64,000 bases of DNA, taken from Mesorhizobium alhagi CCNWXJ12-2. Its GTDB lineage: Bacteria; Pseudomonadota; Alphaproteobacteria; Rhizobiales; Rhizobiaceae. Positions 20,202-30,533 of this stretch are shown here, one piece after another. The stretch is taken from positions 1 to 64,000 of the forward strand of contig NZ_AHAM01000125.1 in NCBI RefSeq assembly GCF_000236565.1. Reading direction: 5' to 3'. Positions within the stretch are counted from its first letter, which is position 1. Each line of letters starts with the position of its first letter. The notes beneath the pieces are model-generated. The model made no database searches. It saw only the letters and a list, made by a program, of their open reading frames with translations, and had not been told where the DNA came from. A program made the position numbers and the translations under genes.

Positions 20202-20202
<1 letters not shown>
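19615..20202 (-). CDS. hutD: HutD family protein
   Basis: A 195-residue bicupin-like HutD protein. The N-terminus MRIIRAADCRRMPWKNGGGE carries the family's MPWKNGGG signature. HutD has no proven enzymatic activity; it is thought to bind a Hut intermediate and limit histidine breakdown. The ATG shares one base with the hutU stop (TGATG), so it is translationally coupled as the last gene of the hutI-hutH-hutG-hutU-hutD transcript. Confidence 0.9.
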
Positions 20203-21878
<1,676 letters not shown>

Positions 21879-21906
21879 CGGAAAGCCTCCAGAATTGCCG
21901 GCGCGG

Positions 21907-22725
21907 CTAGCTGCGCGCCCAGGCGATTGCGGTTTCAAGGATTTTGGTCAAAGTCTCGCGCATCGGCGCTGCAAAATCCGGATCGTAAGGCGTCGGCCAA
22001 TTGTCCGGCGAGCCCTTGCCCTCGGGCTCGTGCATGTAGCCGCGGTTGGAAAGCTCCATCTGCAGGGCATGGACTCCATGTTCCGGCCTGCCATGGTGGC
22101 GCGTGATCCAGCCGCCCTTGAAGCGGCCGTTGACCACCCAGCTTTCGCCTGTCCCGGCCATGATCGTGGCGACCTTGTCCTGCAGCGCCGGGTCGGCGCT
22201 CCGGCCGTCATTGGTGCCGAGGTTGAACACCGGCAGCGTTCCCTCGAACAGCAGCGGCAACACCGAGCGGATCGAATGACAGTCGTAGAGCATGATCTTG
22301 CCATGGATCGCCCTCAGCCGCGCGACCTCGGCCTCAAGCGCTGCATGATAGGGATCGAAGAACTCCTTGCGCCGCCGACCAATTTCCGCCTGATCCGGCT
22401 CCTCGCCCTCCCGATAAAGCCGGTCGCCGTCGAAGGTCGTCGTCGGGCAGAGTTCCGTCGTCGCCTGCCCCGGATAGAGCGAGGCGCCGGAGGGATCGCG
22501 GTTGACGTCGATAACCGTGCGGGAGATTGCGGTGTGCACCACCGTCGCGCCAAGGCTGCCGGCGAAATCGTAGAGCCTGTCGATCCACCAGTCGCAGTCG
22601 CGCTGGCCGAGCCAACGCGAAACCAGACGTGGCTCGATATCTGCAAGATCGGTTCCCGTGTGCGGCAGGCTGACCAGCAGCGGCGCGTCGCCACGCGTGA
22701 CCGTCAGCCACGGCGTCGCCCTCAT
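21907..22725 (-). CDS. hutG: N-formylglutamate deformylase
   Basis: A 272-residue HutG of the N-formylglutamate amidohydrolase family. Typical stretches include SLPHTGTDL near the start, [15 protein letters not shown], and the metal-site region YDCHSIRS. It hydrolyses N-formylglutamate to glutamate and formate, the last step of the five-step Hut route, and so pairs with the hutF gene across the divergent promoter. The start overlaps the hutH stop by four bases, indicating coupling. The paralogous formiminoglutamase (arginase-like) type is excluded by the sequence pattern. Confidence 0.93.
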   Translation of the reverse strand: MRATPWLTVTRGDAPLLVSLPHTGTDLADIEPRLVSRWLGQRDCDWWIDRLYDFAGSLGATVVHTAISRTVIDVNRDPSGASLYPGQATTELCPTTTFDGDRLYREGEEPDQAEIGRRRKEFFDPYHAALEAEVARLRAIHGKIMLYDCHSIRSVLPLLFEGTLPVFNLGTNDGRSADPALQDKVATIMAGTGESWVVNGRFKGGWITRHHGRPEHGVHALQMELSNRGYMHEPEGKGSPDNWPTPYDPDFAAPMRETLTKILETAIAWARS

Positions 22726-24266
22726 GACGCCACCTCCGAAACCCCCGGCAGATCGACGCTGTTTGCCGCAGCAATCACCGCGCCGCTGCGCACCAGTTCG
22801 ATCGCCGCCTCCATATCGGGATGGAAATGCCGGTCGTGGTCGAGATGCGGCACCTCGGCCCGGAGGGTCTTGCGCACCGCCTCCAGCGGCTCGCTAGACG
22901 CCAGCGGCGCATGGAAATCGCAGCCTTGCGCCGCGGCCAAAAGCTCGATGCCGATCACAGCCGTCGCATTCTCGATCATGCCGATCAGCCGGCGCGCGCC
23001 ATGCGCGGCCATCGAGACATGGTCCTCCTGGTTGGCCGAGGTCGGGATTGAATCGACGCTCGCCGGATAGGCCTTCTGCTTGTTTTCCGATACGAGCGCG
23101 GCAGCCGTCACCTGCGGGATCATGAAGCCGGAATTCAGCCCGGGCTTCGGCGTCAGGAAGGCCGGCATGCCCGACAGCGCCGGATCGACCAGCATGGCGA
23201 TGCGGCGCTCTGCAAGCGAACCGATCTCGCAGACGGCGAGCGCGATCATGTCGGCGGCGAACGCCACCGGTTCGGCATGGAAATTGCCGCCCGAAAGCGC
23301 GGTGTCGTCCTCGGCGAAGATCAGCGGATTGTCGGTGACGCCGTTTGCCTCGGTCTCCAGCGTGTCCGAGGCCTTGCGCAGCACGTCGAGCGCAGCGCCC
23401 ATCACCTGCGGCTGGCAGCGCAGGCAGTACGGATCCTGCACGCGCTCGTCGCCGACGCGGTGCGATTCGCGGATGGCGCTGCCGGCCATCAGATTGCGCA
23501 GCGCGCTCGCCGTCTCGATCTGCCCCCTGTGCTTCCTGAGCAGATGAATGCGCGGATCGAAAGGCGCGTCTGATCCCCTGGCCGCATCAGTCGACAGCGC
23601 ACCGGTGACCAGCGCCGAGCGATAGAGAATCTCAGCCTCGAACAATGCCGCCAGCGCGTAGGCGGTCGAAAACTGCGTGCCGTTGAGCAGCGCCAGCCCC
23701 TCTTTGGCGCCCAGCACGACAGGCGCGAGCCCGGCCGCAGCCAGTCCTTCCACGGCCGACACCCGGCCGTCTGGCGTAAACACTTCGCCGACGCCGATCA
23801 TCGTCGCGGTCATGTGGGCGAGTGGGGCGAGGTCGCCCGAAGCGCCGACCGAGCCCTGCGCCGGCACCACCGGCACCACATCCTTCGCCAGCATCGCCTC
23901 AAGCAGTTCCACCGTTGCCGGCCGCACGCCCGATGCGCCCTGCGCCAGACTGGCAAGCTTTAGCGCCATCATAAGCCGCACGACCGAAACCGGCATCGGC
24001 TCGCCGACGCCCGCCGAATGGCTGAGCACGATATTGCGCTGGAGTGTTTCGAGATCGGCCGCCTCGATGCGAACGCTGGCGAGCTTTCCAAAGCCGGTGT
24101 TGATACCGTAGACCGGCTCGCCCTTCGCGACGATCCTCGCGACCGCATCGGCGCTCGCCCTGATCAGCGGCCGGCATGAATCATCCAGCTTCGGCGTCGA
24201 ACCCCGATAGATGGCGCGCCAGTCGGCCAAGGTCGCGTTGCCGGGGGTCAGCGTGATCTCGGTCAT
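22722..24266 (-). CDS. hutH: histidine ammonia-lyase
   Basis: A 514-residue histidase of normal length. The Ala142-Ser143-Gly144 triad within [10 protein letters not shown] cyclises to the MIO electrophile. Tyr53 in [10 protein letters not shown] is the usual active-site tyrosine. The enzyme deaminates histidine to urocanate and ammonia. It is separated from hutI upstream by 145 bases that contain a long perfect inverted repeat, and overlaps hutG downstream by four bases. Confidence 0.97.
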   Translation of the reverse strand: MTEITLTPGNATLADWRAIYRGSTPKLDDSCRPLIRASADAVARIVAKGEPVYGINTGFGKLASVRIEAADLETLQRNIVLSHSAGVGEPMPVSVVRLMMALKLASLAQGASGVRPATVELLEAMLAKDVVPVVPAQGSVGASGDLAPLAHMTATMIGVGEVFTPDGRVSAVEGLAAAGLAPVVLGAKEGLALLNGTQFSTAYALAALFEAEILYRSALVTGALSTDAARGSDAPFDPRIHLLRKHRGQIETASALRNLMAGSAIRESHRVGDERVQDPYCLRCQPQVMGAALDVLRKASDTLETEANGVTDNPLIFAEDDTALSGGNFHAEPVAFAADMIALAVCEIGSLAERRIAMLVDPALSGMPAFLTPKPGLNSGFMIPQVTAAALVSENKQKAYPASVDSIPTSANQEDHVSMAAHGARRLIGMIENATAVIGIELLAAAQGCDFHAPLASSEPLEAVRKTLRAEVPHLDHDRHFHPDMEAAIELVRSGAVIAAANSVDLPGVSEVAS

Positions 24267-24297
24267 GGCGCTTCTCCGGCAGATGCGTTCGCGAATA

Positions 24298-24393
24298 TAC
24301 CCCCACCCCTAACCCCTCCCCTCAAGGGGGAGGGGAAGCTGCCGCAAGCCAAGTCCCCCTCCCCCTTGAGGGGAGGGGTTAGGGGTGGGGGTA
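24298..24393. repeat. 38-bp perfect inverted repeat between hutI and hutH
   Basis: Arms at 24298-24335 and 24356-24393 are exact reverse complements over 38 bases, with a 20-base loop. Each arm is a run of C-rich (or G-rich) blocks around CTCCCCTCAAGGGGGAG, so each arm can also fold on itself. The same CTTGAGGGGAGGGG core recurs at 39585-39598, which suggests a dispersed palindromic repeat family. It lies inside the hut transcript and would form a very stable mRNA stem between hutI and hutH. Confidence 0.85.
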
Positions 24394-24411
24394 CGACGGC
24401 AAGAACGATCG

Positions 24412-25665
24412 TCATTGTCCCCTCCAGATACGTGCATGCAGCGGGTTGAACCCGATGCGATAGACAAGTTCTGCCGGGACTTCGACATCCCAGATCGCCA
24501 GGTCGGCCGACTTGCCGGCCTCCAGCGTTCCCGTTTCGCCGGACATGCCGAGCGCGGCCGCCGCGTGGCGGGAAACGCCCAGCAGGCATTCCTCGACAGT
24601 CATGCCGAACAGGGTCGCGGCCATGTTCATGGTCAGAAGTAGAGAGGTCAGTGGCGAGGTCCCGGGGTTGCTATCGGTGGCGACGGCCATTTTCACGCCG
24701 TGGCGGCGGAACAGGTCAATCGGAGGCTTTTTCGTCTCGCGGATGAAATAGAACGCGCCGGGCAGCATCACCGCCACCGTACTCGACTTGGCCATGGCGG
24801 CCGCGCCGGCCTCGTCGGTATATTCGAGATGGTCCGCCGAGAGCGCGCCGAAGCTTGCGGCAAGCGCTGCGCCATGCAGGTTTGAAAGCTGGTCGGCATG
24901 GAGTTTTACCGGCAGGCCGAGCGCCTTGGCTGCTTCGAACACGCGGGCCATTTCTTCCGGCGAAAAGGCCATCCCCTCGCAAAATCCATCGACCGCATCG
25001 GCCAGGCCGTCGGCCGCAATCGCCGGCAGCATTTTTTCTGCGACCAGATCGATGTAAGCCGACTTGTCGCCGTTTGCCTCCGGCGGCAGGGCATGCGCGC
25101 CGAGGAAAGTCGTGCGGATCGTGACCGCCCTCTCCTCGCCCATGCGGCGCGCCGCACGCAGCGACTTCTTCTCGTTTTCCAGGTCCAGGCCGTAGCCGGA
25201 CTTGATCTCTACGGTTGTGACGCCTTCGGCAATCAGCGCATCGAGGCGCGGCAGCGTTTCGCGCACCAGATCGTCCTCGCTCGCCGCGCGCAGCGCCTTG
25301 ACCGACGAGACGATGCCGCCGCCGGCGCGAGCGACTTCTTCATAGGTTGCGCCGGCCAGCCGCATTTCGAACTCGTTGGCGCGGTTGCCGGCGTGGACGA
25401 GATGGGTGTGGCAATCGATCAGGCCGGGCGTGATCCAGCGGCCGCCGCAGTCGATGATCTCGGCGTCATGCGTCAGTGCGGAGGGAATCTCGGCTGCCGG
25501 TCCGGCGAAGACGATCCGCCCATCGCTGGCGACGATCGCACCGTCATCGACGGTGCCCAGGCCGGGCAACGACGGCGACATGGTCGCAAGCCGGGCATTG
25601 CGCCAGATGCGCGTCCGACTCGATGGTTTCTCCCCTGCGCCAGCCATCACATTTCCCGTTTTCAT
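24412..25665 (-). CDS. hutI: imidazolonepropionase
   Basis: A 417-residue amidohydrolase-superfamily enzyme. The metal-binding HxH pair is at H86 and H88 in [12 protein letters not shown], with later KLHADQ and ATDSNPGTS segments as in known imidazolonepropionases. It opens the imidazolone ring to N-formimino-glutamate, step three of histidine use. It is the first gene of the minus-strand hut transcript. The ATG used lies only 10 bases from the HutC-type palindrome; Met7, which has a GGGA site upstream, is an equally plausible start and would leave room for a leader. Confidence 0.95.
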   Translation of the reverse strand: MKTGNVMAGAGEKPSSRTRIWRNARLATMSPSLPGLGTVDDGAIVASDGRIVFAGPAAEIPSALTHDAEIIDCGGRWITPGLIDCHTHLVHAGNRANEFEMRLAGATYEEVARAGGGIVSSVKALRAASEDDLVRETLPRLDALIAEGVTTVEIKSGYGLDLENEKKSLRAARRMGEERAVTIRTTFLGAHALPPEANGDKSAYIDLVAEKMLPAIAADGLADAVDGFCEGMAFSPEEMARVFEAAKALGLPVKLHADQLSNLHGAALAASFGALSADHLEYTDEAGAAAMAKSSTVAVMLPGAFYFIRETKKPPIDLFRRHGVKMAVATDSNPGTSPLTSLLLTMNMAATLFGMTVEECLLGVSRHAAAALGMSGETGTLEAGKSADLAIWDVEVPAELVYRIGFNPLHARIWRGQ

Positions 25666-25674
25666 CGCGCTTCA

Positions 25675-25690
25675 ATATGTATATACATAT
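25675..25690. promoter_or_regulatory. HutC operator in the divergent hutI/hutF promoter
   Basis: ATATGTATATACATAT is a perfect 16-bp palindrome containing the TGTATATACA core known for HutC operators in Pseudomonas. It is located between the divergent hutI and hutF start codons, and hutC is the second gene on the hutF side. One site can thus control both transcripts. Urocanate release of the repressor is known for the family and inferred here. Confidence 0.85.
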
Positions 25691-25744
25691 CACGAAACGA
25701 CGCAAGTGGGCTTCGGCTCAGGATTAAAGTTCGAGGGAGGTGGC

Positions 25745-27100
25745 ATGACGACGATCTTTGCCGAACAGGCCCTGCTCCCGGCCGGTTGGCAGGACAATTC
25801 CCGCATCGTCACCGATGGCGGGCTGGTCGCTTCGGTCGAGCAGGCCGCCTCGCCTGCTCCCGGCGACGAGCACCATGCGATCGTGCTGCCTGGCATGCCG
25901 AACCTGCACAGCCATGCCTTTCAGCGCGGAATGGCCGGCCTTGCCGAAACGCGCGGCCCTTCCGCCGACAGCTTCTGGTCGTGGCGCGAGGTGATGTACC
26001 GCTTCGCGCTTAGCATCACGCCCGAGCAGGCGGAGGCGGTCGCGGCCCAGCTTTATGTCGAGATGCTGGAAGCCGGGTTCTCGCGCGTCGGCGAGTTTCA
26101 CTATCTGCATCATGATCTCGACGGGCGGCCATACGCCAACCCGGCGGAAATGGCGGGGCGTATCGCTGCGGCGGCGCGGGCGACCGGTATCGGCCTGACA
26201 CTGCTGCCTGTCTTCTATGCCCATTCGGGTTTCGGCGGCGCAGCACCCAACGACGGCCAGCGGCGATTCGTCAATGATCTCGATAGCTTCGCCGCTCTTC
26301 TTGAAGGCTGCCGCACCGCGACCAGGGATATGCCCGGCGCGGTTGTCGGCGTTGCGCCACACAGCCTGCGCGCCGTCACGCCGCAAGAACTCGCGGCCGT
26401 CACTGCCATGATGCCGGACGGGCCGATCCACATCCACATCGCCGAGCAGATGCGCGAGGTCGAGGATTGCATCGCCTGGTCGGGGGCGCGGCCGGTCGAA
26501 TGGCTGCTCGCCAATGCGGACGTCGACCGGCGCTGGTGCCTGATACACGCCACCCACATGGTCGAAGCCGAAACCGTCGCCATGGCGAAGAGCGGCGCCG
26601 TCGCGGGCCTCTGCCCGATAACCGAGGCGAATCTGGGGGATGGCACGTTTTCCGGACCTCTTTTCGTAGAGAATGGCGGGCGTTTTGGAGTGGGTTCCGA
26701 CTCCAACGTGCTGATCGGTGTTGTGGATGAATTGCGGCAACTTGAATATTCGCAACGGATTTTTCATCGCGCGCGCAACGTGTTAGCCGATCCGGGCCAA
26801 TCAAACGGCCGAAATTTGTTCACAATGGGGGTCGCGGGCGGCAATCAGGCCCTTGGTCGTGCGAAATCCGGCATCGTTCCCGGCGCACCGGCCGATTTCG
26901 TTTCGCTCGAGGCGACGCACCCCACCCTCGCCGGCAAATCCGGCGACGCGATTCTCGACGCATGGATTTTCGCCAATGGCGCGGCGGTCGATTGCGTCTG
27001 GGTGAATGGCGAAAGGCTGGTCACCCAGGGGCGGCATTTTGCGCGCGAGGCTATCGCCGAGAAATTCAAGACGGCGATGATCGAACTGCTCGCGGGCTGA
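25745..27100 (+). CDS. hutF: formimidoylglutamate deiminase
   Basis: A 451-residue amidohydrolase-superfamily deiminase. The metal-binding His55-x-His57 is in GMPNLHSHAFQRGMAG, and the HIHIAEQ and GVGSDSN segments provide the remaining ligands. It converts N-formiminoglutamate to N-formylglutamate and ammonia, feeding HutG. The ATG follows a GGAGG site with six bases between. Upstream in-frame codons would run through the operator and are rejected. It is directly followed by hutC, 20 bases later. Confidence 0.94.
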   Translation: MTTIFAEQALLPAGWQDNSRIVTDGGLVASVEQAASPAPGDEHHAIVLPGMPNLHSHAFQRGMAGLAETRGPSADSFWSWREVMYRFALSITPEQAEAVAAQLYVEMLEAGFSRVGEFHYLHHDLDGRPYANPAEMAGRIAAAARATGIGLTLLPVFYAHSGFGGAAPNDGQRRFVNDLDSFAALLEGCRTATRDMPGAVVGVAPHSLRAVTPQELAAVTAMMPDGPIHIHIAEQMREVEDCIAWSGARPVEWLLANADVDRRWCLIHATHMVEAETVAMAKSGAVAGLCPITEANLGDGTFSGPLFVENGGRFGVGSDSNVLIGVVDELRQLEYSQRIFHRARNVLADPGQSNGRNLFTMGVAGGNQALGRAKSGIVPGAPADFVSLEATHPTLAGKSGDAILDAWIFANGAAVDCVWVNGERLVTQGRHFAREAIAEKFKTAMIELLAG

Positions 27101-27120
27101 CGGACAGACGTGGAACGCAA

Positions 27121-27864
27121 ATGGATGTGACCGAGGCAATCAGCGCAGACGCCGAACCGGCATCGCTTCACCAGCGCATTCTTGCCGACATCAGCGACCG
27201 CATCATGTCGGGCGAATGGGCGCCGGGCCACCGCATCCCGTTCGAGCACGAGCTTTCCGCCGAATATGGCTGCTCGCGCATGACGGTGAACAAGGCGCTG
27301 TCGCAACTGGCCAAGGCGGGGCTGATCGAGCGCCGCCGCCGCTCCGGCAGCTTCGTGCGCCGGCCGCAATCGCAGGCGGCTATTCTCGAAATCCACGACA
27401 TCAAGACGGAAGTGGCCGCGCTCGGGCTGCCCTATCGCTACGAGCTGACGTCGCGCCGCAAGCGCAAGAGCACGCCGGACGATCGCGAGCGGCTTGGGCT
27501 GAAGAATTCAGGCGCGGTGCTGGAGTTGACTTGCCGCCATTTTGCCGGCGCGCAGCCATTCTGCCACGAGGACCGCCTGGTCAATCTCGCCGCCGTGCCT
27601 GAAGCGGCGGACGAAAGCTTCGAGGAGAATGCGCCCGGGCCGTGGCTTATCGGCCGCATCCCGTGGAGTGCGGCCGAACATCGGATCACTGCTGTCGGCG
27701 CGGAGGCGGAAACCGCCGCCGCGCTGAACATTGCCGAAGGATCGCCTTGCCTGGTGGTGGAGCGGCGCACCTGGAGCGCCGACCATCCGGTCACCCATGT
27801 GCGGTTCACCTATGCCGCCGGCAGCCACGCTCTGGTGGCGCGGTTCACGCCTTCGCAGAGCTGA
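27121..27864 (+). CDS. hutC: histidine utilisation repressor HutC (GntR family)
   Basis: A 247-residue GntR-family regulator of the HutC subgroup. The winged helix is at about residues 20-85, with recognition segment SAEYGCSRMTVNKALSQLAK, and a UTRA effector domain from about 100 to the end. HutC binds TGTATA-type palindromes and is released by urocanate. The matching palindrome lies 1.4 kb upstream at 25675-25690, so hutF-hutC is probably autoregulated together with hutI-D. A T-rich stretch (ATTTTTTTGC) follows the stop codon. Confidence 0.93.
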   Translation: MDVTEAISADAEPASLHQRILADISDRIMSGEWAPGHRIPFEHELSAEYGCSRMTVNKALSQLAKAGLIERRRRSGSFVRRPQSQAAILEIHDIKTEVAALGLPYRYELTSRRKRKSTPDDRERLGLKNSGAVLELTCRHFAGAQPFCHEDRLVNLAAVPEAADESFEENAPGPWLIGRIPWSAAEHRITAVGAEAETAAALNIAEGSPCLVVERRTWSADHPVTHVRFTYAAGSHALVARFTPSQS

Positions 27865-27879
27865 TTTTTTTGCTTCTTG

Positions 27880-28006
27880 CCCCTCATCCGCCTGCCGGTT
27901 CTCCACGCGATCCTTCGACAAGCTCAGGATGAGGGAAGAACTAGGCAGCAGCGCCGGCGAGTCCCCTCTCCCCGTTCTACACGGGGAGAAGGTAAGGGTG
28001 AGGGGC
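27880..28006. repeat. cluster of dispersed palindromic intergenic repeats
   Basis: Between the hutC and ridA-like stop codons lie three repeat-like units. CCCCTCATCCGCCTGCCGG at 27880-27898 recurs with one mismatch at 39497-39515. A CTTCGACAAGCTCAGGATGAGG unit at 27912-27933 shares its CTCAGGATGAGG end with the hppD-leader repeat. A stem CTCCCCGT/ACGGGGAG lies at 27968-27988. These resemble the REP-like elements common between convergent genes in Phyllobacteriaceae. No coding capacity is apparent. Confidence 0.6.
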
Positions 28007-28020
28007 AGCTCCATGCGCGG

Positions 28021-28365
28021 CTAAAGCGCCGCCGTGATGATGATCTCGACCTTGTATTCCGGCGCTGCGAGCTTGGCCTCGCCGGTGGCGCGCGCAGGCG
28101 TATGGCCCTGCGGCACCCAGCCGTCCCACACAGCGTTCATCTCGGCGAAGGTGCTCATGTCGGCCAGCCAGATGATCGCCTGAAGGATCTTGGTCTTGTC
28201 CGAACCGGCCTTGGCCAGCAACTCGTCGATCGTGGCGAGGATTTCCTTGGTCTGGGTGGCGACGTTGCCGCCCGGCGAGCCGACCTGCCCGGCCAGATAG
28301 ATCGTGTCGTTATGGATGACGATGTCGCTCATGCGCGGGCCGACATCAATACGGCGAATGGTCAT
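28021..28365 (-). CDS. RidA family reactive-intermediate deaminase
   Basis: A 114-residue RidA/YjgF/UK114 family protein. The ligand-binding arginine lies in the segment TPARATGEAKL and the glutamate in YKVEIIIT. The family hydrolyses reactive enamines and imines made by PLP enzymes or amino acid oxidases. Its start is 40 bases downstream of the stop of an FAD amino-acid oxidase-like gene on the same strand, so the pair probably forms one unit in which the oxidase makes an imine and this protein deaminates it. The specific substrate is not evident. Confidence 0.88.
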   Translation of the reverse strand: MTIRRIDVGPRMSDIVIHNDTIYLAGQVGSPGGNVATQTKEILATIDELLAKAGSDKTKILQAIIWLADMSTFAEMNAVWDGWVPQGHTPARATGEAKLAAPEYKVEIIITAAL

Positions 28366-28405
28366 GGATCTATTTCCTTCCTGAAAATTTTGTTCGAGCA
28401 GCGGC

Positions 28406-29518
28406 CTAACGAAAGCGGTCTGGCGACAGGGCCGGGACCAGCGCTTCCATTTCGGCGGGCAGGCCCGCGCGCCTTATCATCTGTCCGGCCAGCCATGACA
28501 AGGCGGGCGATGTCTGAATCCCGTAGCCGCCCTGCCCCGCAAGCCAGAAAAAGCCTTCCGCCGTCGTGTCGAAGCCGGCGACCGGCGTCCGGTCCGGCGC
28601 GAAAGTGCGCAATCCGGCCCAGCTCCGCTCGACATGGGTCACCGGAAAAACCATCGCCTGCTCGAATCGGTGCAGGCCTTCGGCCAGCACCATGTCGTCC
28701 ACGAATGCGTCATGCGGCTCGACCGGGTCCTCATCGGCCGGCGAGACCAGCAGGCGCGCACCGTCGGGCTTCATGTACCAGGTGTCCGCGGCGTCGCCGA
28801 CCAGCGGCCAGTGGCGCGTGTCGTAGGCCGCCGGCGCAGGCAGCACGGCGATCGAGCGGCGCATCGGCGTCACGCCGATCGGCACGACGCCGCATTTCTT
28901 TGCGACATCGTCGGCCCAGGCCCCGGCTGCATTAACGATGGTCTTGGCGATGATCCGCGCATTCGGCGTCTCGATCGACCAGAGCCCGCCGGCATATTCC
29001 GCCTTCGTCAGCGCGCAGTCGGTCAGGACCTTCGCGCCCGCCATTTTCGCGGCTTTCAGCCAGCCCTGATGCAGCGCGGCGACATCGATGTCGCGCGCAT
29101 CTTCTTCATAGGAGGCGGCGAGAATGCGCTCCGCCCGCAGCGCCGGCACCAGCGCCAGCGCCTCGGCGACGCTGATCTCGCGCAGGCCCTCGCTCTCCGC
29201 CAGAAGCTCGGCGTGATGGGACATTCCTTCGGCATCGGCGATGTTCAGCATGCCGCGCGGAGAAAGCAGCGGGTTCGGGAACAGGTCTTTGTCCGCATGT
29301 TCGAACAGCGGCGCGCTCGCGCGGCTGAGCGCCCGGATCGTCTGGTTGCCGTAGTTCTGGATGAAGATCGCCGCCGAGCGCCCGGTCGTGTGATGTCCCG
29401 GCCGGCTTTCCTGCTCGATCAGGACGACCTTGAAATCATGCGTCAGCGCGGCCGCCACTCCGGCTCCGGCAATGCCCGCGCCGACAATTGCAATGTCAGC
29501 CCTGATCTCGTCCTGCAT
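28406..29518 (-). CDS. FAD-dependent amino-acid oxidoreductase (DAO family)
   Basis: A 370-residue DAO-fold flavoenzyme with dinucleotide motif GAGIAGAG at residues 13-20 and an FAD-contact HHTTGRSAAIF downstream. The closing segment AGQGGYGIQTSPALSWLAG is typical of glycine/D-amino acid oxidase relatives. The ATG chosen begins MQDEIRADIAIVGAG; upstream in-frame codons would add an unlikely leader. It would oxidise an amine or D-amino acid to an imine, in keeping with the RidA gene 40 bases downstream. Whether it uses oxygen or the quinone pool is not clear from the sequence. Confidence 0.85.
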   Translation of the reverse strand: MQDEIRADIAIVGAGIAGAGVAAALTHDFKVVLIEQESRPGHHTTGRSAAIFIQNYGNQTIRALSRASAPLFEHADKDLFPNPLLSPRGMLNIADAEGMSHHAELLAESEGLREISVAEALALVPALRAERILAASYEEDARDIDVAALHQGWLKAAKMAGAKVLTDCALTKAEYAGGLWSIETPNARIIAKTIVNAAGAWADDVAKKCGVVPIGVTPMRRSIAVLPAPAAYDTRHWPLVGDAADTWYMKPDGARLLVSPADEDPVEPHDAFVDDMVLAEGLHRFEQAMVFPVTHVERSWAGLRTFAPDRTPVAGFDTTAEGFFWLAGQGGYGIQTSPALSWLAGQMIRRAGLPAEMEALVPALSPDRFR

Positions 29519-29652
29519 GCGCTCCACCTCCCTTGCTCGCGACCTTTTCCACATTACAGCGGAAATTGAAATGGAGCAGAGCACGGCGTTGCCTGCCCCA
29601 GCCTTCCTGGTGCGGATTTCGGCCGCGGAATCTCAAACGGCGGCGTTGACTA

Positions 29653-29664
29653 ATGTAATAACAT
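29653..29664. promoter_or_regulatory. Zur-like box upstream of aztA
   Basis: ATGTAATAACAT at 29653-29664 is the exact reverse complement of ATGTTATTACAT at 32423-32434 in front of aztD. Both lie within the leader of a zinc-uptake transcript, and the ATGT...ACAT half-sites resemble alphaproteobacterial Zur operators. Zur repression under zinc sufficiency is therefore inferred; no zur gene is in the window. Confidence 0.6.
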
Positions 29665-29712
29665 CACATATCCAGCCCTTGCCGCCAGCAATACGGATGC
29701 AGCCGGAAGACC

Positions 29713-30525
29713 ATGACCGACGCCAGCCTGACCTTTCGCGACCTGACGCTTGGCTATAACAGCCACCCCGCCGTCCATCATCTGAACGGCGCGGTCAAGA
29801 CGGGCTCGCTGACCGCTGTCGTCGGGGCCAACGGCTCCGGCAAATCGACGCTGATGAAGGGCATCGTCGGCGTGCTGAAACCCATGGCCGGGACCTGCTT
29901 CAATGCCAAGGGCTCGCGCATCGCCTATTTGCCGCAGCAATCCGAACTCGACCGTTCCTTCCCGGCGCGCGTGATCGATCTCGTCTCGTTGGGCCTCTGG
30001 CCCCGGCGCGGCCTGCTCGGCCGCTTCACCAGGGACGATCGCGACCAGGTTTCGAAGGCGCTGATGGCCGTCGGGCTGGGCGGCTTCGAGAAGCGGCCGA
30101 TCGACACGCTGTCGGGCGGCCAGTTGCAGCGCGCTCTCTTTGCCCGGGTCCTGCTCCAGGATGCCGAGATCATCCTGCTCGACGAGCCCTTCAATGCGGT
30201 AGACGCGAAGACTGTCGGCGACCTGATCGCCCTGATCAAGCGCTGGCATGGCGAAAAGCGCACCGTCATGGTGGTCATCCACGACCTCGACCTGGTGCGC
30301 CGGCATTTTCCCGAAACCCTGCTTTTGGCGCGGCAGCCGGTCGCCTGGGGCGAAACGATCGAGACGCTGAAGCCGGAAAACCTGTTGCGCGCGCGCCGTT
30401 TCGACGAAGCCTGGCATGACGATGCGCCCTGGTGCGAGCCCGCCGGGGACGATCACGCCCATGACCACTCACACGACCATGGTCACGATCATTCGCATCG
30501 CGATTCCGGTCCGCGGGCGGCCTGA
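29713..30525 (+). CDS. aztA: zinc ABC transporter ATP-binding protein AztA
   Basis: A 270-residue ABC ATPase. Walker A is GANGSGKST at residues 38-46, the signature is LSGGQLQRAL, and Walker B is IILLDEPFNAVD. The final 30 residues are very rich in His and Asp (HAHDHSHDHGHDHSH), a feature of metal importers. It is followed by a matching permease, a cluster 9 binding protein and an AztD-type protein, the complete AztABCD order described in Paracoccus denitrificans. It energises zinc import at the inner membrane. Confidence 0.9.
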   Translation: MTDASLTFRDLTLGYNSHPAVHHLNGAVKTGSLTAVVGANGSGKSTLMKGIVGVLKPMAGTCFNAKGSRIAYLPQQSELDRSFPARVIDLVSLGLWPRRGLLGRFTRDDRDQVSKALMAVGLGGFEKRPIDTLSGGQLQRALFARVLLQDAEIILLDEPFNAVDAKTVGDLIALIKRWHGEKRTVMVVIHDLDLVRRHFPETLLLARQPVAWGETIETLKPENLLRARRFDEAWHDDAPWCEPAGDDHAHDHSHDHGHDHSHRDSGPRAA

Positions 30526-30533
30526 GCAGCATC

